Shown one piece after another: positions 16,080-21,612 of a stretch of 40,384 nt of DNA. Below the pieces are notes generated by a model, which worked only from the letters and a program-made list of their open reading frames with translations, was not told the origin of the DNA and did no database searches. Source of the DNA: an uncultured Candidatus Saccharibacteria bacterium. Its GTDB lineage: Bacteria; Patescibacteriota; Saccharimonadia; Saccharimonadales; Saccharimonadaceae. Position numbers and translations under genes: made by a program. The stretch is from NCBI GenBank assembly GCA_947090635.1, contig CAMUOM010000005.1:1-40384 (forward strand), in the 5' to 3' direction. Position 1 is the stretch's first letter; each line of letters starts with the position of its first letter.

Positions 16080-17282
16080 ATGTTTCGCAAAGAAGTTAAA
16101 TTCAGTGTTAGCACCGACACCTTCATCCGCTTCTGGATGGTGATTCTTGGGTTCTTGGCGGTGATTGCCGCAGTCTGGTGGGCACGCACGCCGCTAATGT
16201 TGATTGCCATGGCGTTTTTCTTGACCTTGATTTTAAACCGACCGGTGTCATTCATTGCCCGTTTCTTGCCTGGTAAGTCGCGCGCCTTCGCCACGCTGAT
16301 TGCCTATATTATTATAGTTGCCATGGTGGGTGCGTTGCTTTTCTCTGTGGTGCCGATTTTGGTGCATCAGCTGTACGACTTTGTGGCGTCGCTCTCATCT
16401 GACCAGTTACAGTCGCGTTCGGGCTGGCTGTACCACTTGCTGGCGCAGTATCACCTTGAGGGGCAAGTTGACTCCGCAGTGAACAGTGTCAAGTCTTACC
16501 TCGGCGGAGTGGTCGCAGCGGTGAGCAGTTGGGCTTTGCCGGCTATCACTAGTACGTTGAGCTTTCTCGGCAATGCCTGTTTGGTGATTTTCTTGACTTA
16601 CTTCATGCTAGTGGAAGCGCCGGATTGGGAAGTAAAGTTTTGGAACGCTGTTTATAGCGACCCTGAGCGGCGGCGTCATCACAAGGCCGTGGCGAAGCGA
16701 ATGTATGAGGTGTTCTCAAACTACATCGCCGGTCAAGCGTTGGTGGGCGCGATTTCCGCCACCTTTACGGCGCTAGTTGTGGCAGCTATGGCGCTATTGA
16801 TGCCACAGATTCCGTTAACCACGGCGGCGCCGGCTTGGATTACTATCTTTTTGCTGATATTTGTACCTCTGTTTGGTGCGATGATTGGCGGAATTATTGT
16901 GACGATTATGCTGGCGGTTTATTCGACGCCGGCGGCTATTGCGTACATCGCTATCTTCTTTATTGAGCAACAGGTGGAGAACAATATCGTTACGCCGCGT
17001 GTTCAGTCGCGCCGTTTGGATATGTCGGCGCTGCTCGTGCTTGCCGCGATTACTATTGGTATCAACGTGGGTGGGCTGGCTGGCGCGCTAATTGCCATAC
17101 CGGTGGCGGGCTGCTGTATTGTGCTTTTGCGCGACTTCTTGCATACGCGTGAATTAGTGGCGGCACGGGCGCGTAGCGCAGGTACGGACCGTAATATGGA
17201 TGGCGTACTTGGCGCAGATGACGACCGGCCGGTGATATTTACTGCTGACCGGAAGAAGTTTAGATTCGGTGCCAAACACTAG
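16080..17282 (+). CDS. AI-2E family transporter (PerM/YdiK type)
   Basis: 400 aa membrane protein with about eight helices. The family signature is present: paired N-terminal helices, a long extracytoplasmic stretch (about residues 100-150), then the conserved C-terminal half with GAISATFTALVVAAM, FVPLFGAMIGGIIVTIM, EQQVENNIVTPRVQ and a final GGLAGALIAIPVAG. Members include Na+/H+ antiporters and putative exporters, so the substrate is open. The soluble C-terminal tail is charged. Its 3' end overlaps the 3' end of convergent cysS by 23 bp with no terminator between them. Confidence 0.9.
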   Translation: MFRKEVKFSVSTDTFIRFWMVILGFLAVIAAVWWARTPLMLIAMAFFLTLILNRPVSFIARFLPGKSRAFATLIAYIIIVAMVGALLFSVVPILVHQLYDFVASLSSDQLQSRSGWLYHLLAQYHLEGQVDSAVNSVKSYLGGVVAAVSSWALPAITSTLSFLGNACLVIFLTYFMLVEAPDWEVKFWNAVYSDPERRRHHKAVAKRMYEVFSNYIAGQALVGAISATFTALVVAAMALLMPQIPLTTAAPAWITIFLLIFVPLFGAMIGGIIVTIMLAVYSTPAAIAYIAIFFIEQQVENNIVTPRVQSRRLDMSALLVLAAITIGINVGGLAGALIAIPVAGCCIVLLRDFLHTRELVAARARSAGTDRNMDGVLGADDDRPVIFTADRKKFRFGAKH

Positions 17283-18666
17283 TGCCGGCGCCGTCGAGTA
17301 CGGTAACGCCTTGGGTGCTTAGCTGGTCACGGAGTTGGTCAGAGAGCGCCCAATTTTTGGTTTGGCGCGCGGTTTGGCGCGTGGCGATGAGGTCTTTTAA
17401 GTCATCTTCGAGGTCGGGCGTGGTGGCTTGTAGCTCCATGCCGAGGTAGCAGTCGATAAATTCTAGGATGTGAAGTAGCGCCGTGCTGCTGAAGTGAGCG
17501 GGTGTGAGTAAGTTCATCGCTTGGTCGAGAGCGTATAAAGTAGCGGGCGTGTCAAGGTTATTGAGGAGCGCGGTTTTGGCTTGCGCAAGTAAATGGTCAA
17601 CGCTGGCACTGACGGCACTTCGGTCGGCAGTATCGGGCAGCTGCCAACGGAGTTCGGCGCAGCGGCGCCAGTTGTCGCGACGATTGCGGGCTGCAGTGAG
17701 GCCATCCCAACTGAAGTTAGTCGCGCTGCTGTAGTGCGACTGCAGTACTAGCATGCGGAAGTCAAGGCCACTAAAGCCGCGCTTTATGAGGTCAGGTAGC
17801 GTGTAAAAGTTGTGGGCTGACTTGCTCATTTTGTGCCCGTCAATCAAGAGGTGTTCATTGTGTACAAAGTACTTGGCATACTCGGCGGGCTGGTCCCCTG
17901 CCGTGCTCTGGGCGATTTCGTTTTCGTGGTGTGGAAAGATGAGGTCAACCCCACCGGTGTGGATGTCGAACGGCTGGCCGAGGTTGTCGGTTGACATCAC
18001 GGAGCACTCAATGTGCCACCCTGGGCGACCGGTGTAATTTTGCCCGTTGACAGTAAAGTCCCACGCTGGCTCGCCCGGCTTTTGCTTCTTCCAGATGGCG
18101 AAGTCGCTAATGCTTGCCTTGTCGTACTCGTCGTTTGCCACGCGCTCGCGGCTGATGTCGGCCGGATTGATGTGGCTGAGTTGACCGTAACAGTGGTCGG
18201 CGGCGTACTTGGCGATAGAAAAATAGATGCCGTCGTCGGCTAGGTAGGCCACGCCGGAATCAACGAGCTTGGTTACCTGCGCCTGAATCTTGGCGATGTT
18301 GTCGGTGGCCTTCACGAAGGTAATGGAATCAGTGTCGTTCCCCACTTGCTGCATTTCATCTAAAAAGATAGCCTCATACTTGGCAGTGAGCTGGTGCAAG
18401 GCAGCCATCGGCTCAAGCTCGGGGTAGTCGGCCTTGGAATCGCGGATGGTTTTGTCGTCCACATCAGTAAAGTTCATCACGTGCTTCGTTTGGTAGCCCG
18501 CGAGGCGGACGGCGCGCCGCAAGATATCGGCGTAAATGTAGGCACTGAGGTTGCCGATGTGGGCATGGTTGTAAACGGTCGGGCCACAGGAGTAGATACG
18601 AGCGGTCTTGCCGTCGAGCGGGGCAAATTTAGTGGTTTGTTTAGTAAGGGTGTTGTGCAACTTCAT
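17260..18666 (-). CDS. cysS: Cysteinyl-tRNA synthetase
   Basis: 468 aa, normal length. It charges tRNA-Cys. YSCGPTVYNHAHIGNLSAYI contains the HIGH-like motif (HIGN) and the first zinc cysteine. GRPGWHIECSVMS carries the second, and IHTGGVDLIFPHHENEIAQS the zinc His/Glu pair; KMSKS is intact in DGHKMSKSAHNF. The catalytic zinc site is therefore complete, unlike the zinc motifs of DnaX and RecR in this window. The ATG follows a minus-strand TGGTAAAAT by 6 nt, indicating a leaderless mRNA. Confidence 0.98.
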   Translation of the reverse strand: MKLHNTLTKQTTKFAPLDGKTARIYSCGPTVYNHAHIGNLSAYIYADILRRAVRLAGYQTKHVMNFTDVDDKTIRDSKADYPELEPMAALHQLTAKYEAIFLDEMQQVGNDTDSITFVKATDNIAKIQAQVTKLVDSGVAYLADDGIYFSIAKYAADHCYGQLSHINPADISRERVANDEYDKASISDFAIWKKQKPGEPAWDFTVNGQNYTGRPGWHIECSVMSTDNLGQPFDIHTGGVDLIFPHHENEIAQSTAGDQPAEYAKYFVHNEHLLIDGHKMSKSAHNFYTLPDLIKRGFSGLDFRMLVLQSHYSSATNFSWDGLTAARNRRDNWRRCAELRWQLPDTADRSAVSASVDHLLAQAKTALLNNLDTPATLYALDQAMNLLTPAHFSSTALLHILEFIDCYLGMELQATTPDLEDDLKDLIATRQTARQTKNWALSDQLRDQLSTQGVTVLDGAGTSVWHRI

Positions 18667-18672
18667 AGTTTT

Positions 18673-18681
18673 ATTTTACCA
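18673..18681 (-). promoter_or_regulatory. Extended -10 giving a leaderless cysS start
   Basis: Minus-strand TGGTAAAAT ends 6 nt before the cysS ATG at 18666. Confidence 0.65.
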
Positions 18682-18732
18682 CAGATGCTTGCGACGGATT
18701 AATTACCACCGTCAACATATTTGCCTGGCTAT

Positions 18733-19059
18733 TTAGTCGTTGAAATGTATCGTGCCAACGCCATTCTCGTCGACTATTGGCGGTTCGGTGCCATTGCGGC
18801 GCTTGAAGAAGCCCGCCCAATAAGGATTTTCTTTATCGAACAGCGCCTTTTGTTCTGGGGTGAACTTCCATGGATAATCACACCATAAATTAAGCATATT
18901 ATGATGGTCGAAGGAGATTAAAAGTTCGCCCTCAAAAACACTAAGCTCATCTGTATTAGGGCGTATTATATCATGGTCAACCCAATATATCTTGTCGCCT
19001 TCATTTTTCTTGTAGAATGTATACAAATTATTACCTCGTCTAATACTATCTGATGGCAC
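18733..19059 (-). CDS. 108-aa island protein, copy 2 (unknown function)
   Basis: 108 aa, acidic/aromatic and soluble, with no membrane segment or enzyme motif I recognise. Contains GDKIYWVDH, ELLISFD, and a conserved C-terminal block around LWCDYPWKFTPEQKALFD. It is 78% identical (84/108) to the gene at 20488-20814; 22 of 24 differences fall in the first 56 residues and only two in the rest. Starts with GTG, preceded by AAAGGGA, and the same GTG is used in the other copy. It sits leftward-facing next to a divergent sRNA array. A role as antidote to the nearby nuclease-like protein is conceivable but rests only on context. Confidence 0.75.
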   Translation of the reverse strand: MPSDSIRRGNNLYTFYKKNEGDKIYWVDHDIIRPNTDELSVFEGELLISFDHHNMLNLWCDYPWKFTPEQKALFDKENPYWAGFFKRRNGTEPPIVDENGVGTIHFND

Positions 19060-19096
19060 CGCTTTTCCCTTTCATTTGTGAATATTTCTTAGTATC

Positions 19097-19125
19097 AATA
19101 TACCCCATATACTCACGAAATGTAA
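19097..19125 (-). promoter_or_regulatory. Candidate promoter of the 108-aa gene, copy 2
   Basis: Minus strand: TTACAT (19120-19125), a 17-bp spacer, TATATT (19097-19102). The same arrangement occurs 1755 bp away in the other copy. Confidence 0.4.
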
Positions 19126-19182
19126 TAGGAGATATTTTGCTAAGGGCTTGACTTTCTGCTCGGGGTTTGGTAGTATAGAAGT

Positions 19183-19240
19183 ATAAGGTGATTCATGGTC
19201 GTGAGCCCTTTTGGTTCGCGGTCGCTGAATCGTCTTTTTT
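19183..19240 (+). ncRNA. Putative sRNA A1
   Basis: Promoter TTGACT (19148-19153), 17 bp, TAGTAT (19171-19176) with TGG before the -10. Outer stem GGTGATTC (19187-19194) with GAATCGTC (19227-19234), inner stem CGTGAGCC with GGTTCGCG, then T6. Loop class I. Predicted length about 58 nt. Confidence 0.6.
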
Positions 19241-19294
19241 GTATTGTATAAAAATCCGGTTGACTTTCTGCCTGGAGTTTGGTAGGATAGAAAC

Positions 19295-19351
19295 ATAAGG
19301 TGATTCATGGTCGCGAGCCGTATGGTTCGCGGTGGATGAATCACCTTTTTT
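19295..19351 (+). ncRNA. Putative sRNA A2
   Basis: Promoter TTGACT (19260-19265), 17 bp, TAGGAT (19283-19288). Outer stem of 10 perfect pairs (19299-19308 with 19336-19345), inner stem CGCGAGCC with GGTTCGCG around GTAT, then T6. Loop class I. Confidence 0.62.
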
Positions 19352-19405
19352 GATACTATATAGAATCTGGTTGACTTTCTGCTCGTGGTTTAGTAAGATA
19401 GAAGC

Positions 19406-19461
19406 ATAAGACGATTCGTGGTCGTGGGGTGCATATCCTGCGGTCACTGAATCGTCTTTTT
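19406..19461 (+). ncRNA. Putative sRNA A3
   Basis: Promoter TTGACT (19371-19376), 17 bp, TAAGAT (19394-19399). Outer stem GACGATTC (19410-19417) with GAATCGTC (19449-19456), inner stem CGTGGG with CCTGCG around GTGCATAT, then T5. Loop class II. Its 3' end overlaps, in antisense, the last codons of the nuclease-like gene. Confidence 0.6.
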
Positions 19462-19917
19462 GATACTATAATTTATAATACTATCTCCCGATGCTATGGC
19501 GAACGCTGCCAATTCATACCTGCCTGCCACGCGCTCTACTCTGGCTATTATATCTTTCTTATCTAATACCGATTGACTGGCGTCTATTAAAACCACACCT
19601 ATTTTCCCTATCTGTTTATACGATTTTCTAAGCTGATGGTCTATGGATGACAATGTCGTCACCTTTTTTATCTCAACCTTAACGCCGTCAATTAGTAAGT
19701 CTGGCGAACGTTTCCCTCGGGGATAGTTCACCTCCGGCACCCAATAGATTTCTTTAACTCCTTGGTACTTTAAGAATGTGCGGAGAGTACGCTTCTTGCT
19801 GTCATTTAAGCCGCTATAGCGCAGCTTCCATGTATCGTTATAGTCATCACCATACACCTGCTTGCGCAGGTGCTTTGGCAATGGCGGAATGTTATCGAGG
19901 TCCAGCTTCTTACTCAT
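19444..19917 (-). CDS. PD-(D/E)XK nuclease-like protein, possible CdiA-CT/MuF-type toxin
   Basis: 157 aa. Residues 54-84 read EIYWVPEVNYPRGKRSPDLL followed by IDGVKVEIKK. This gives Asp73 and Glu82-x-Lys84, the spacing of the PD-(D/E)XK fold used by contact-dependent (CdiA C-terminal) tRNA/DNA nuclease toxins and related phage MuF toxins. A helix with Ser/Gln (IDHQLRKSYKQIGKIGVVLI) follows, as in that family. There is no signal peptide. The ATG directly follows the TAA of the scaffold-like pseudogene. The last residues (SIKKTIQ and stop) are encoded inside sRNA unit A3, so the original C-terminus may have been replaced when the array was inserted. Toxin assignment is by motif only. Confidence 0.6.
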   Translation of the reverse strand: MSKKLDLDNIPPLPKHLRKQVYGDDYNDTWKLRYSGLNDSKKRTLRTFLKYQGVKEIYWVPEVNYPRGKRSPDLLIDGVKVEIKKVTTLSSIDHQLRKSYKQIGKIGVVLIDASQSVLDKKDIIARVERVAGRYELAAFAIASGDSIINYSIKKTIQ

Positions 19918-20266
19918 TTAACCATTAAGTGAGTTGGAGGCGCTGTCTAGCGCGTTGTGGTCTGGATAGTCGTTGGTGGCGTATTCGTCATCCTTCAATG
20001 GCTTATCCGACTCTTGTTTGGCTGCTTCTACGGTCTTGCTGGCATCCTTCACAAAGGATAGCTGTGAGGCTAATAGTTCGCGGTCTACGATACCGTCTAG
20101 GTTGGTAATCATCTGAGAGGTTTCGTAATCGTTAGATGGTAGGTTGCGCGTAAATACCGCATCAACATCTTCTTGAGAGAAGGTCTTTTGAGTAGTAGTC
20201 GCTTTTTACCTCTGTTGATTCAACTTGACTAGAGTTGTCAGAGTCTTGATTTGTAGCTTCCGCCAT
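19918..20266 (-). pseudogene. Frameshifted phage scaffold-like gene
   Basis: From the ATG at 20266 (good GGAGG upstream) the frame encodes MAEATNQDSDNSSQVESTEV and runs to a TGA at 20162. Removing one base in the five-A run (20203-20207, T on the + strand) restores one frame of about 117 codons, which continues with TTTQKTFSQEDVDAVFTRNL and ends SASNSLNG at 19918. The T/Q-rich start followed by TFSQEDVDAVF resembles short phage scaffolding/DUF4355-type proteins. The downstream part (64 codons from an internal ATG at 20112) is still open. This is either a decayed gene, a sequencing slip in a homopolymer, or, less likely, programmed +1 shifting. Confidence 0.55.
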
Positions 20267-20487
20267 AAATCCTCCACGTTTTACGCCCGTCGGCTAGGTT
20301 AAAAACGCAAGAAAGCTTTAATACCCCTCGCTGTTACTACCTAGTATACTACATATGCTTACGACAACCTAATTAATAGTTAGGATTTTTTACAGAGGCG
20401 GATGTATACAGTTTTGTACCATAGTGTATACAGTTTTGTACCATAGTGTATACAAATCACCCAGCGTTTAGCCTGCTGATGGGCTAT
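20267..20487. other. Intergenic region with tandem 22-bp repeats
   Basis: 220 bp without a gene. It contains a weak CCTAA/TTAGG hairpin followed by T6 (about 20368-20391, + strand) and two perfect 22-bp repeats (20404-20447). AT rich. Confidence 0.5.
20404..20454. repeat. Tandem 22-bp repeats with GTATAC cores
   Basis: GTATACAGTTTTGTACCATA plus GT occurs twice head to tail (20404-20425, 20426-20447), followed by a third GTATACA (20448-20454). The palindromic GTATAC recurs every 22 bp, about two helical turns, as expected for a cooperative protein binding site (operator or iteron-like). Confidence 0.7.
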
Positions 20488-20814
20488 TTAGTCGTTGAAG
20501 TGTATCGTGCCAACACCATTCTCGTCGACTACTGGCGGCTCAGTACCATTGCGGCGCTTGAAGAAGTCTGCCCAGTAAGGGTTTTCTTTATCGAATAGTG
20601 CCTTTTGCTCTGGCGTAAATTTCCACGGATAATCGCACCAGAGGTTAAATATTTTATGTCGGTCAAATGAAATTAGGAGTTCGCCTAGTACTCCGCTGAT
20701 TTCATTCGTCATTGGAATTATCACATTATGGTCAACCCAATATATCTGGTCGCCCTTATTTTCTTTATAAAACGTGTATATATCGCGACCTCGTTTAATA
20801 CTATTTGGTGGCAC
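20488..20814 (-). CDS. 108-aa island protein, copy 1 (unknown function)
   Basis: 108 aa, paralog of the gene at 18733-19059 (84/108 identical). Residues 57-108 are nearly unchanged (NLWCDYPWKFTPEQKALFDK and the closing DENGVGTIHFND), while the N-terminal half has diverged (for example SGVL for SVFE at 40-43 and IFNL for MLNL). Starts with GTG in the same context as the other copy. The duplicated DNA runs from the stop codon through the 5' flank into the first -35 box of the adjacent array (20488-20908 against 18733-19153) with no length change. Function unknown. Confidence 0.75.
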   Translation of the reverse strand: MPPNSIKRGRDIYTFYKENKGDQIYWVDHNVIIPMTNEISGVLGELLISFDRHKIFNLWCDYPWKFTPEQKALFDKENPYWADFFKRRNGTEPPVVDENGVGTIHFND

Positions 20815-20851
20815 CGTTTTTTCCTTTCATTTGTGAATATTTCTTAGTATT

Positions 20852-20880
20852 AATATACCCCATATACTCGCGAAATGTAA
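20852..20880 (-). promoter_or_regulatory. Candidate promoter of the 108-aa gene, copy 1
   Basis: Same minus-strand arrangement as in the other copy: TTACAT (20875-20880), 17 bp, TATATT (20852-20857). Confidence 0.4.
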
Positions 20881-20937
20881 TATGAGATATTTTGCTAAGG
20901 GCTTGAGTTTCTGCTCGGAGTTTGGTAGGATAGAGAC

Positions 20938-20995
20938 ATAAGGTGATTCATGGTCGCGAGCCCCTTTGGTTTGCGGTGGATGAATCACCTTTTTT
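20938..20995 (+). ncRNA. Putative sRNA B1
   Basis: Promoter TTGAGT (20903-20908), 17 bp, TAGGAT (20926-20931). Outer stem of 10 pairs (20942-20951 with 20980-20989), inner stem CGCGAGCC with GGTTTGCG, then T6. Loop class I. Confidence 0.6.
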
Positions 20996-21049
20996 GTATT
21001 GTATAAAAATCCGGTTGACTTTCTGCTCGTAGTTTGGTAGGATAGAGAC

Positions 21050-21106
21050 ATAAGGCGATTCGTGGTCGCGAGCCGGATGGTTTGCGGTCACTGAATCGCC
21101 TTTTTT
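21050..21106 (+). ncRNA. Putative sRNA B2
   Basis: Promoter TTGACT (21015-21020), 17 bp, TAGGAT (21038-21043). Outer stem GGCGATTC (21054-21061) with GAATCGCC (21093-21100), inner stem CGCGAGCC with GGTTTGCG around GGAT, then T6. Loop class I. Confidence 0.62.
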
Positions 21107-21160
21107 GATACTATATAGAATCCGGTTGACTTTCTATGCTTTGTTCAATATACTAGAATT

Positions 21161-21217
21161 ATAAGACGATTTGGGATCGTGGGGTGCATATTCTGCGGTC
21201 ACTGAATCGTCTTTTTT
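21161..21217 (+). ncRNA. Putative sRNA B3
   Basis: Promoter TTGACT (21126-21131), 17 bp, TATACT (21149-21154), a better -10 than most units. Outer stem GACGATTT (21165-21172) with GAATCGTC (21204-21211), inner stem CGTGGG with TCTGCG around GTGCATAT, then T6. Loop class II. Confidence 0.62.
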
Positions 21218-21271
21218 GTATTGTATAAAAATCCAGTTGACTTTCTGCCCGGGGTTTGGTAGAATAAAAAC

Positions 21272-21328
21272 ATAAGGCGATTCATGGTCGTGGGGTGCAT
21301 ATTCTGCGGTGGATGAACCGTCTTTTTT
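21272..21328 (+). ncRNA. Putative sRNA B4
   Basis: Promoter TTGACT (21237-21242), 17 bp, TAGAAT (21260-21265). Outer stem GGCGATTCAT (21276-21285) with ATGAACCGTC (21313-21322), one A-C mismatch, inner stem as B3, then T6. Loop class II. Confidence 0.58.
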
Positions 21329-21381
21329 GTATTGTATAAAATTCGCTTGATTTCCTATCTGGAGTTTGGTAGGATGGAATT

Positions 21382-21438
21382 ATAAGGCGATTCGTGGTCG
21401 TGGAATGCATATTCTGCGGTTACTGAATCGCCTTTTTT
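21382..21438 (+). ncRNA. Putative sRNA B5
   Basis: Promoter TTGATT (21347-21352), 17 bp, TAGGAT (21370-21375). Outer stem GGCGATTC (21386-21393) with GAATCGCC (21425-21432), inner stem CGTGGA with TCTGCG around ATGCATAT, then T6. The A-T closing pair replaces the G-C or G-T of other class II units. Confidence 0.6.
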
Positions 21439-21492
21439 GATACTATATAGAATCCGTTTGACTTTTTGTGCTTTGTTTAATATACTAGAAGC

Positions 21493-21550
21493 ATAAGACG
21501 ATTCTCGGTCGCGAGCACCTATAGTTCGCGGTTGATGAATCGCCTTTTTT
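21493..21550 (+). ncRNA. Putative sRNA B6
   Basis: Promoter TTGACT (21458-21463), 17 bp, TATACT (21481-21486). Outer stem GACGATTC (21497-21504) with GAATCGCC (21537-21544), one A-C mismatch, inner stem CGCGAGC with GTTCGCG, then T6. Loop class I variant. Confidence 0.58.
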
Positions 21551-21612
21551 GATACCGTAATTTACAAGATGGTTGCTCGAAGCTACTGCAAAAGGCTTAG
21601 TATTATATTATT

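Larger units (their letters stand above)
19148..19461 (+). repeat. Array A: three tandem sRNA units of about 111 bp
   Basis: Three tandem imperfect copies, with -10 boxes at 19171, 19283 and 19394 (periods 112 and 111). Each copy is promoter, hairpin, T run, then an AT-rich linker of 17-20 bp. Two linker types alternate (GTATTGTATAAAAATCC and GATACTATATAGAATC). The last unit ends in a shortened linker followed by unrelated sequence; array B ends the same way. Confidence 0.85.
20903..21550 (+). repeat. Array B: six tandem sRNA units of about 111 bp
   Basis: Six tandem copies with -10 boxes at 20926, 21038, 21149, 21260, 21370 and 21481 (periods 112, 111, 111, 110, 111). Every copy keeps the 17-bp promoter spacer and an intact hairpin plus T run although loops and stems vary. 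The first copy and flank match array A unit 1, and the last linker matches the end of array A. Array A therefore looks like the same module with fewer internal units. Confidence 0.87.

Noticed and set aside
19072..19447. Leftward ORFs of 90 and 84 codons with repeats such as DHESPYVSILPNS
   Set aside because: They translate the antisense of the sRNA units. The repetition comes from the 111-bp (37-codon) period, and the periods of 110 and 112 break the frame; promoter, hairpin and T run on the + strand explain the sequence better.
18686..20360. Attachment sites flanking the island (ATGCTT-x-CGAC at about 18685 and 20354)
   Set aside because: The match is about 11 bp with one mismatch and does not bracket the whole island; it could be chance or part of the internal duplication.
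20368..20391. Rho-independent terminator in the island
   Set aside because: A T6 tract is present, but the stem is only five A/T-rich pairs and no + strand gene ends just upstream; mentioned only within the intergenic entry.
19148..20814. Type III toxin-antitoxin system (RNA repeat antitoxin)
   Set aside because: In type III systems the RNA repeats lie in the same transcript and strand as the toxin. Here the RNAs are on the opposite strand, each with its own promoter and terminator.
20827..21051. Leftward 74-codon ORF ending NIHK, matching the one at 19072
   Set aside because: The similarity is due to the DNA duplication; it runs through sRNA units in antisense and has no ribosome binding site. 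I cannot fully exclude a leader peptide before the 108-aa gene.
19148..21550. CRISPR array
   Set aside because: Units are about 111 bp with internal promoters and terminators, no constant repeat with unique spacers of equal length, and no cas genes.
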